Shown here piece by piece: positions 15,844 to 20,791 of a DNA stretch of 20,791 nt (its first letter is position 1; each line of letters begins with the position of its first letter). Source of the stretch: Bacilli bacterium (GTDB lineage: Bacteria; Bacillota_I; Bacilli_A; RF39; UBA660). The position numbers were made by a program, and so were the translations under genes. The stretch is taken from positions 1 through 20,791 of the forward strand of contig JAEDGC010000030.1 in the NCBI GenBank assembly GCA_016297695.1, given 5' to 3'. The notes under the pieces are model-generated. The model searched no databases, had not been told where the DNA came from, and saw nothing but the letters and a program-made list of their open reading frames with translations.

Positions 15844-16988
15844 TTTGAACCTCCTTTTAACAATCTATTTAATTGAATTGTTGGATACCCTACATATGGA
15901 ATTTTAAATTTAACTACTCCTATAACATCATTACTTTTTACTATCCAATCATCAACAACATTACCTTTTCGATCTCCTTTTGTCGAAATATAGTATTCAT
16001 CATTTTTTACATCAATATTTATAATTCTATGGGTATACATTGATTTGCCTACTTTAAATACTAATATATCTCCAACTTTTAATTTAGACATTTCTTTTTT
16101 TGCAATTTTATCTACAATAATTGCATCTCCTACATTAATCGTTGGAGTCATTGAACCAGATCCAACAATTGCAATCCACCAAGGAAATAAATTGCTAAAC
16201 AAACAAATTGTAGTAATCACAATTAGAATTATTATGCCACTTAATATTTTACTTGCAATATGTTTATCTCTAATATCTTCTTTTTTTTCAATCTCAAATT
16301 GCATATTAATTAATATTAAAATACATATTGGCAAAATACTCATTACCACTGACTCTAAATATTCATTTAAATTAGGAAAAATTGGTACTATATATATATA
16401 TAGCCCCATTATCAACTGATAAGTTATACACACTTCATAACCATATTTTTTAGAAAAATCAGATAGCATTATATTTTTAAATACACTTGGACAAACTACT
16501 AAGGTTGCTAACTTTAAAATGTTTGATATATCATTTAAATCATAATTTGAAATTATCATTGAAATATCAACAAATGTAAAAATTACTACTGTTATATATA
16601 TTATTAATTTATTGTTTTCACCTTTTTTACAAATATTGTATCTAAATAATTCTTCTATTATCAAAATCAAAAAAACAGGAAATGAATTTTTAAAAATATT
16701 TATTAAAGTTAAACTATAAGAAGTACTTAAAAATCCAACTATTAATCCTAAACCATATATTATTATCAAAAATGATATTGTATAAAAAAAGACTTGTTTT
16801 AATACTTTTCTTTTTTCAATAGTTTTTTCTTTTTCAAAACCTACAAGAATTACAGATAAAATAAATAAAACTAAAAGGAATAAAATAATTGTGTATTCTG
16901 TCAATATATTCTTTACAAAAATATTTAAAATTAGAAATAATAAAGTTATAATTTCTATTAATAAAATTATTTTTTCATTTTTTTTCAC
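15840..16988 (-). CDS. sipW: SipW/ER-type signal peptidase with multi-spanning N-terminal domain
   Basis: A 382-aa signal peptidase I of the archaeal/ER (SipW) subtype. Residues are given from the GTG start. The catalytic Ser279 sits in VGSGSMTP. The general base is His320 in YTHRI, not the Lys of ordinary bacterial LepB. Asp339 in TKGDRKG completes the pattern, and one TM precedes the catalytic domain. Unusually, about 250 residues with around seven hydrophobic helices come first (about 8-228), including an intramembrane EELFR; Bacillus SipW is only about 190 aa. GTG at 16988 was chosen because GAGGTG (16994-16999) lies 5 nt before it; an in-frame ATG at 17024 has no ribosome site and falls in the hairpin. 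It should cleave the two fibre proteins and the InlB-repeat protein made by this locus. Confidence 0.85.
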   Translation of the reverse strand: MKKNEKIILLIEIITLLFLILNIFVKNILTEYTIILFLLVLFILSVILVGFEKEKTIEKRKVLKQVFFYTISFLIIIYGLGLIVGFLSTSYSLTLINIFKNSFPVFLILIIEELFRYNICKKGENNKLIIYITVVIFTFVDISMIISNYDLNDISNILKLATLVVCPSVFKNIMLSDFSKKYGYEVCITYQLIMGLYIYIVPIFPNLNEYLESVVMSILPICILILINMQFEIEKKEDIRDKHIASKILSGIIILIVITTICLFSNLFPWWIAIVGSGSMTPTINVGDAIIVDKIAKKEMSKLKVGDILVFKVGKSMYTHRIINIDVKNDEYYISTKGDRKGNVVDDWIVKSNDVIGVVKFKIPYVGYPTIQLNRLLKGGSK

Positions 16989-17015
16989 TTCATCACCTCT
17001 TTTAAATATTTTTGC

Positions 17016-17040
17016 AAAAAACATAAATTAGAATTTATGT
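17016..17040 (-). terminator. AT-rich hairpin with T-run between the fibre genes and sipW
   Basis: Inverted repeat ACATAAAT (17021-17028) / ATTTATGT (17033-17040) around a 4-nt loop, followed in the minus direction by TTTTT. It starts 1 nt after the stop of the second fibre gene. It probably acts as a leaky terminator or an mRNA 3' stabiliser, giving more fibre mRNA than signal peptidase mRNA. Confidence 0.5.
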
Positions 17041-17041
17041 T

Positions 17042-17644
17042 TTAATCAGATGTAGAACTTGCTGCTTGAGCATAGATAACAGATATAGCTAAATTACTAA
17101 TACTAACATCTTCAGTTGGTAATTGTTCTGCATTTATACTTGATAAATAAGTTAAAGTTAATTTTAAACTTTTTGTTTCACCAGATGTTAATGTATCATC
17201 AACAGCCAATTGTGTTCCATCAGCATATGTTAAGGTGTAAGTTAAATTATCACACACATTTGTTTCGTCAGCTGTAGCATTATCTCCAGATCCTTTACAA
17301 GATGGTGTTGGAATTGTAATACTTGAAATTTTTGCATCAAATGTACCTTCATTTGTAACATCAAAATCATAAGTTACTGAATCACCTGGAGTTGTCAAAG
17401 TAACATCATACTCACTTATTTTTGTATCATTAGTATTAATAGTTGGAGCAGTTACTTCAGTTGCTGTACCTGTTTTTACAACTGGTTGTAAATTAGTAAA
17501 TTTAATTGCCCATGAAGATTTTTTTACAGTCGCCTTTCCTTGAATATCTAATTGTTGTGTAAATCCTGCATATACAATTGTTCCACATAACAAGAATGCT
17601 GCTACTGCTACTCCTATCTTAATATACTTTGTACCTTTGTTCAT
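17042..17644 (-). CDS. TasA/CalY-like secreted fibre protein (paralog 2)
   Basis: A 200-aa exported protein with a positively charged N-terminus, a hydrophobic core (about 8-23) and a predicted SipW-type cleavage site at IVYA-G (26/27). The mature part begins FTQQLDIQGKATVKKSSW and is beta-rich and Thr/Ser-rich, like the TasA and camelysin (CalY) biofilm fibre subunits. Two mature cysteines, C116 (TPSCKG) and C131 (NVCDNL), are 15 residues apart and match those of the neighbouring paralog, suggesting a conserved disulphide. It begins 10 nt after paralog 1 with an AGGAGG site, and a hairpin follows its stop. It is likely a major extracellular fibre or matrix subunit processed by the SipW enzyme encoded next. 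Family assignment rests on architecture and context more than on sequence identity. Confidence 0.72.
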   Translation of the reverse strand: MNKGTKYIKIGVAVAAFLLCGTIVYAGFTQQLDIQGKATVKKSSWAIKFTNLQPVVKTGTATEVTAPTINTNDTKISEYDVTLTTPGDSVTYDFDVTNEGTFDAKISSITIPTPSCKGSGDNATADETNVCDNLTYTLTYADGTQLAVDDTLTSGETKSLKLTLTYLSSINAEQLPTEDVSISNLAISVIYAQAASSTSD

Positions 17645-17654
17645 ATTTTACCTC

Positions 17655-18236
17655 CTATTTTTGTACGTAGATGAGTGCAATACTTAATCCGGATATTTCA
17701 ACCACATTTTGTGGTAAGTTGGTTCCTAAATACTCTAATTTTAAAATTAATGATTTTGATTGACCTTTTTCTAAAGTATCACCAATTTTAATTTCTGTAC
17801 CATCTAAATAAGTCAAAGAATAATTTAAATTATCACAAATCAAACTTGAATCTTCATAAGCTGTATCACCTGTTGAAGTACATACTGGTTTTGGCATAAC
17901 TATAGAACTAATTTTAGCATCTAAATCTCCATCATTAACAACATCAAAAGTATAATTAACTCCATCGTTAATATTCATAAACTTAACTTCAAAATCACTA
18001 ATACTTGTTGAATTATTTTTTAAAGTTGGTTTAGTAACTTCTAATGTCTTTCCTTTTAAATTGGCATTTGATAGATTTTGAAAATGTATGCTCCATTTCA
18101 TTGAGTTCATTGAAGCGTATCCATCAATAGATAATTTACTAGTTATAGATGCATAAGTAAAAGATATTCCAATTACTGATATACATGTAATAAAAAGTAT
18201 GCCAATTAAACTAAATATTTTTTTTGTTTTCATCAT
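17655..18236 (-). CDS. TasA/CalY-like secreted fibre protein (paralog 1)
   Basis: A 193-aa exported protein, first gene of the SipW locus. Signal peptide residues 1-29 end TYA-S, then SKLSIDGYASMNSMKW parallels the mature N-terminus of paralog 2. The last 100 residues align well with paralog 2: FDVVNDGDLDAKISSI / FDVTNEGTFDAKISSI, ICDNLNYSLTYLDGTEI / VCDNLTYTLTYADGTQL, and a final strand ending ALIYVQ / SVIYAQ. Cysteines C119 and C134 keep the same 15-residue spacing. It lacks the Ser/Thr tail of paralog 2. The ATG at 18236 was chosen because AAGG lies 8 nt upstream; an in-frame ATG at 18287 has no ribosome site and would prepend 17 charged residues to the signal peptide. One copy may be the fibre body and the other an anchor or cap; that is speculation. 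Confidence 0.72.
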   Translation of the reverse strand: MMKTKKIFSLIGILFITCISVIGISFTYASITSKLSIDGYASMNSMKWSIHFQNLSNANLKGKTLEVTKPTLKNNSTSISDFEVKFMNINDGVNYTFDVVNDGDLDAKISSIVMPKPVCTSTGDTAYEDSSLICDNLNYSLTYLDGTEIKIGDTLEKGQSKSLILKLEYLGTNLPQNVVEISGLSIALIYVQK

Positions 18237-18341
18237 TTCAATGACCTTAAGTATTTCATATTTATGAACCACATTCCTTTTTAGCATTACAAGTATTTTT
18301 GAATTAATAAACTCCTAAATACCTACTCTACTACTATAAAA

Positions 18342-18370
18342 AGTATAACATACTACAAATAAAATGTAAA
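18342..18370 (-). promoter_or_regulatory. Strong promoter of the fibre/SipW locus
   Basis: Minus strand: TTTACA (18365-18370), exactly 17 bp, then TATACT (18342-18347) with a TGn extension. Each box is one mismatch from consensus. Transcription would start near 18335, giving a leader of about 100 nt before the first fibre gene. Confidence 0.7.
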
Positions 18371-18462
18371 ATTTATTTATATCAAGATATTGTCAGCAAG
18401 AAAAAAACTATAAAAACGAAAAAAATATCCAAATTTCCATTCTCTTCAGGGGCCATTACATC

Positions 18463-18488
18463 AAAAAAGAGGCTTGTTAAAAAGCCCC
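18463..18488 (-). terminator. GC-rich rho-independent terminator upstream of the fibre promoter
   Basis: Minus strand: GGGGCTT (18488-18482), 6-nt loop, AAGCCTC (18475-18469) with one G-T pair, then TTTTTT (18468-18463). It is the most GC-rich spot in this area. It insulates the fibre locus from transcription through the fic pseudogene. A second GGGGC at 18449-18453 could also pair with the GCCCC arm. Confidence 0.7.
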
Positions 18489-18568
18489 GTAATATCGACA
18501 TATAATTCATTTTAAGTTTAATACAATTTAGCTAAAAAATAATAAATTTAATTTTATTTGATGGGTAG

Positions 18569-18597
18569 CTGATGGTTAGAAATACTCATCAGTTTTT
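18569..18597 (+). terminator. Plus-strand terminator-like hairpin next to the fic pseudogene stop
   Basis: CTGATG (18569-18574) and CATCAG (18587-18592) with a 12-nt loop, followed by TTTTTT on the plus strand. No plus-strand gene lies upstream in 18290-18569, so it may be a relic or end antisense transcription. The rest of 18237-18599 shows nothing else that I can support. Confidence 0.35.
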
Positions 18598-18599
18598 TA

Positions 18600-19185
18600 T
18601 TATAAAATTTCCCATTCTCCATTTCTTTTTCCATTTTTTCTAGATATTAATCCTTTTTCTTGCATTTCAATCATTCTGGTTTTTACAGTTCTTAATGATT
18701 TACCAATAATCTGAGCTATTTCTTCTTGTTTAATAGTTGAATTTTCTCTAATTCCATTTAATATAGCTTGTTCTTCTAAAGTGCAATCTTTGAACTTTGA
18801 ATCTTCACTTGTTGCACTTTGAACATAATCAACATGAGTATATCTATTTTTTAATTCATATTTAGAATTTGATAAAAGATTATAAAAGAACTTTTCTAAA
18901 TAACTTATATCTTCAAAAATATTTTTTTCAAAATTTTTATAGTTAGCTCTAACTAATGAATTTCTAAAATACCAAGAATTATTTGCAAATACCTCATCAT
19001 TAATATTAAATCCAAATGTTCTTAAATATTTAATATGAAAACTGCTGTTGTTCTAGTATTACCTTCACAAAAAGGATGTACTTGCCATATATTCGAAGTA
19101 AAACGGCATAAGTGTTTTATAGATTCATCAAATGATAAATCTTTATACGAAAAATTTCTTTCTTGTTCAAAATCGTATAATAGAT
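18600..19185 (-). pseudogene. Broken Fic-family gene (5'-truncated, frameshifted)
   Basis: The minus strand encodes the C-terminal two thirds of a Fic-domain protein, which as a family transfers AMP or other nucleotide groups to protein hydroxyls. From about 19180 the frame reads YDFEQERNFSYKDLS, then SIKHLCRFTSNIWQ and the catalytic HPFCEGNTR at 19052-19078. A base missing from the A-run at 19038-19041 then shifts the frame. The second frame continues KYLRTFGFN and ends with a winged-helix-like domain (TIKQEEIAQIIGKSLRTVKTR) and a TAA at 18600. Upstream, the expected N-terminal part is replaced near 19170-19185 by an IS91-like transposase remnant on the other strand. Both lesions make it non-functional unless the frameshift is a sequencing error, and even then the start is missing. 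Confidence 0.82.
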
Positions 19186-19542
19186 ATTGATAGCAATGAT
19201 TTTATATCTTTTTGGTATCAAAGACATGAAGATGATAAATTCATTGTAGAAAAAATTCATATTTTTGAGTTTATAGTGAGACTTTTTCGATATATACCTG
19301 AACCACAATTTAAAACAATAAGATATTATGGTTTTTATTCTTCTCATAAACATGTTTTTTATGAAAAATGTAAGAAGAAAATTGAAAGTTTTAAAATTCC
19401 ATTTTTAAAATCTATGAACGAATGGAGAAATCTAATTTTATTATCATTTAAGATAGATCCATTAGTATGTCCAAAATGCAATACTGTTATGAATTATGAA
19501 TCTGGTTTTTTTAAAATTGAATATTTAGAATATGAAAATTAA
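19170..19542 (+). pseudogene. IS91-like (Y2-type) transposase, C-terminal remnant
   Basis: The plus-strand reading frame from about 19170 encodes IIDIDSNDFISFWYQRHEDDK, FEFIVRLFRYIPEPQFKTIRYYGFYSSHKH and a closing CPKCNTVM zinc-knuckle. This is the typical end of IS91-family/transposase_32 (Y2) proteins, where an EFI-RL--HIP---FK-IRYYG motif precedes the C-terminus. The catalytic HUH and tyrosine part is missing. The open frame extends back to an ATG at 19132, but those first residues are antisense to the fic pseudogene, so the element boundary is near 19170-19180. It cannot be active. Confidence 0.65.
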
Positions 19543-19855
19543 AAATCCAAAGCAAATCGAATTTATATGTCCGATATGCAAAACAACTGAAAAAATACCA
19601 TTAGAAATAGTAAGAATGTTAGATAGCGCAGATCAAATTAACGTTGATACTGATGTTCCACCTAGATTTGATTGTGAAAAATGCTATGGTAAAATGGTTC
19701 CAAAATTTTATATAGGAGTTAACGGTAAAAAATATTTTTATAATGATTGTGTCAAAAATAAAAAGATTAGAAAAATCGTTTATTTTGATGCGAACATTTT
19801 TTTGCTTCTTACAAAATTTATTATTTTACAAAATGGAGAACTTTCCTTTAAATAA
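19532..19855 (+). CDS. Small zinc-ribbon protein accompanying the IS91-like transposase
   Basis: A 107-aa ORF whose ATG lies inside the last codons of the transposase remnant (11-nt overlap, different frame). Residues 1-72 look conserved: KNPKQIEFICPIC with a CPxC knuckle, VRMLDSADQ, then PPRFDCEKCYGKMVPK with a CxxC knuckle. Four cysteines could bind one zinc. The last 35 residues are hydrophobic or Lys-rich and look like read-through into the element's end, so the original protein may have been shorter. No clear ribosome binding site; translation would depend on coupling with the transposase. Such small zinc ribbons are, as I recall, found after similar transposases in gut Firmicutes. Expression here is doubtful. 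Confidence 0.5.
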   Translation: MKIKNPKQIEFICPICKTTEKIPLEIVRMLDSADQINVDTDVPPRFDCEKCYGKMVPKFYIGVNGKKYFYNDCVKNKKIRKIVYFDANIFLLLTKFIILQNGELSFK

Positions 19856-19931
19856 ATAAAAAATATGAAAAAGATAAATCCGATGATTATGAACTTTAAG
19901 TAGAATTTGAGTAAGATTTAAGCAAGATATA

Positions 19932-19960
19932 TTGTATATTTTCCAATAAAATGGTATAAT
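19932..19960 (+). promoter_or_regulatory. Promoter of the intact fic gene
   Basis: TTGTAT (19932-19937), a 17-bp spacer and a perfect TATAAT (19955-19960) with the TGn extension. The start codon at 19987 follows after a GAGGTG ribosome binding site (19975-19980). Confidence 0.68.
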
Positions 19961-19986
19961 ATAAATAGCAAAATGAGGTGATTTTA

Positions 19987-20791
19987 ATGGATAAATATAT
20001 TCCACCATTTGAGATATCAAATGAAATGTTAAAAAAAGTTTCTGATATTATGGAAAAAATCGGTAAGTTAGATTCTTTTACTAATTTAGATAAAACACCA
20101 TATTTAAGAAAACAAACTAAAATCAATTCAGTTCACTCTTCTGTTGCTATTGAAAATAATCCACTTAGTTTAGAACAAGTAAAAGATGTTATCAATGGTA
20201 AATTAGTTATTGGTGAACAAAAAGATATTCAAGAAGTTAAAAATGCTTATAAAGCATATGAAATGTTAAAAGATATTAACCCATTCTCTATTGATGATTT
20301 AAAAAAAGTTCATGGAGTTATGACTTTTTTAGTTGAAGAAGTATCTGGAGAATTTAGAACTTCTTCAGAAGGTGTATTTGATGATAATGGAAATTGTATA
20401 TTTGTATGTCCACCAGGAGATAGAGTTAATTCATTAATGAATGATTTATTTGAATGGTTGAATGAAAATAAGGATACAATTCATCCTTTAATTTTATCAA
20501 GTATATTCCATTATGAATTTGTATTTATTCATCCATTTACAAATGGTAATGGTAGAACAGTTAGATTATGGCAAAATTCAATTCTTTATAAATGGAAAGA
20601 TATTTTTGAATATTTACCAATTGAATCTAAAATTCATAAATATCAGGAAGAATACTATGATTCAATAGCTAAGTGTCATAAAAATGCTAACTCAAATGTA
20701 TTTATTGAATTTATGTTAAAAATGATAGATGAAACTTTAGATGAAGCAATATCTACTTCTCACCTACCAATTACCAATGAAACAATTAATA
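19987..20791 (+). CDS. Fic-family protein with N-terminal inhibitory motif (runs off the window)
   Basis: The first 268 codons of a Fic-domain protein; it has no stop within the window. Fic enzymes move AMP (or related groups) to Ser/Thr/Tyr of target proteins. The catalytic motif HPFTNGNGR is complete at residues 182-190, with His182 as base. An inhibitory helix motif of the (S/T)xxxE(G/N) kind is present as S52-VAI-E56-N57, as in class II Fic proteins with an N-terminal autoinhibitory segment, so the enzyme should be kept off until relieved. A flap-like region CPPGDRV is at 141-147. A C-terminal winged-helix part, usual in this subgroup, would lie beyond the window. GAGGTG 6 nt before the ATG fixes the start. 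It is unlike the broken fic gene, which has HPFCEGNTR. Confidence 0.9.
   Translation, partial: MDKYIPPFEISNEMLKKVSDIMEKIGKLDSFTNLDKTPYLRKQTKINSVHSSVAIENNPLSLEQVKDVINGKLVIGEQKDIQEVKNAYKAYEMLKDINPFSIDDLKKVHGVMTFLVEEVSGEFRTSSEGVFDDNGNCIFVCPPGDRVNSLMNDLFEWLNENKDTIHPLILSSIFHYEFVFIHPFTNGNGRTVRLWQNSILYKWKDIFEYLPIESKIHKYQEEYYDSIAKCHKNANSNVFIEFMLKMIDETLDEAISTSHLPITNETIN

Larger units (their letters stand above)
19170..19855 (+). mobile_element. Remnant of an IS91-like element (transposase tail plus accessory zinc-ribbon ORF)
   Basis: Groups the transposase 3' end and the overlapping small ORF. The left edge is the junction with fic coding sequence; the right edge is not visible, and neither terminal inverted repeats (not expected for IS91) nor a target duplication were found. 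Confidence 0.5.

Noticed and set aside
16045..16419. 124-codon plus-strand frame inside sipW
   Set aside because: Antisense to the catalytic domain of the signal peptidase; composition is that of a reverse-complement of membrane helices.
15840..16988. CPBP (CAAX-type) protease activity of the SipW N-terminal domain
   Set aside because: EELFR has one residue fewer than EExxxR, and the second and third CPBP motifs were not found.
18236..18287. Upstream in-frame ATG for the first fibre protein, and a 13-codon leader ORF (MWFINM...) overlapping its start
   Set aside because: The upstream ATG has no ribosome site and would spoil the signal peptide; the short ORF has its purine run directly against the ATG, too close to be a normal site.
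18367..18513. A 42-codon minus-strand ORF starting MNYMSIL and ending in a hydrophobic run
   Set aside because: It runs through the terminator hairpin, has no ribosome binding site and uses codons rare for this window.
19117..19353. Minus-strand frame antisense to the transposase remnant
   Set aside because: It has no recognisable motif and the plus strand carries the IS91-type signature.
19826..20126. Two minus-strand frames over the promoter and start of the intact fic gene
   Set aside because: They are antisense to the promoter, ribosome site and first conserved residues of the Fic protein.

Overview
The window is very AT-rich DNA (by eye well under 30% G+C) with strong AGGAGG/AGGTGA ribosome binding sites, TATAAT/TTGACA-type promoters and TGA used as a stop. 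This points to a low-GC Firmicute or Bacilli-type bacterium, possibly one of the uncultured gut lineages near Erysipelotrichales/RF39. The lineage is an inference. No tRNA, rRNA or CRISPR array was seen.

Left part (1-7118, all minus strand). Two operon-like groups are present. The first runs GNAT acetyltransferase (3463-3023), a protein with CorA-like topology (3009-1828) and an ABC exporter (1821-79). It is preceded by a perfect 14-bp palindrome, an extended -10 and three 12-bp tandem repeats. The second runs NSUN/RsmF-type RNA m5C methyltransferase (7018-6122), HD phosphohydrolase (6103-5168) and a DUF975 + CmpB/DUF1113 membrane fusion (5145-3613), with a good promoter at 7042-7070.

Centre (7119-12440). 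This is an accessory-looking stretch. A 589-aa protein carries two RNxxAH motifs, one near each end, as expected of a tandem HEPN RNase. It is divergent from a DUF3883-like PD-(D/E)xK nuclease-type protein (9318-10373 +), and a small DUF5661-like gene follows it. Beyond a bidirectional terminator, a convergent three-gene operon (12440-10384) encodes proteins I do not recognise.

Right-centre (12483-18370, minus strand). This is a coherent SipW-type secretion and fibre locus in one transcription unit. In order it holds two paralogous TasA/CalY-like secreted proteins, an AT-rich hairpin with T-run, a SipW/ER-type signal peptidase with a large multi-spanning N-terminal extension, a DUF5305-like two-TM protein, and a 719-aa secreted protein with three InlB-type repeats and two near-identical jelly-roll-like domains. 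The last three genes overlap by ATGA. All three secreted proteins share the same motif just after the signal peptide. A strong promoter (TTTACA-17-TATACT) lies at 18342-18370 and a terminator at 12483-12508.

Right end (18463-20791). This is a decayed area. A Fic gene on the minus strand has lost its 5' part and carries a frameshift. It abuts the 3' remnant of an IS91-like transposase plus an accessory zinc-ribbon ORF. An intact Fic protein with an N-terminal inhibitory motif and its own promoter then runs off the window end.
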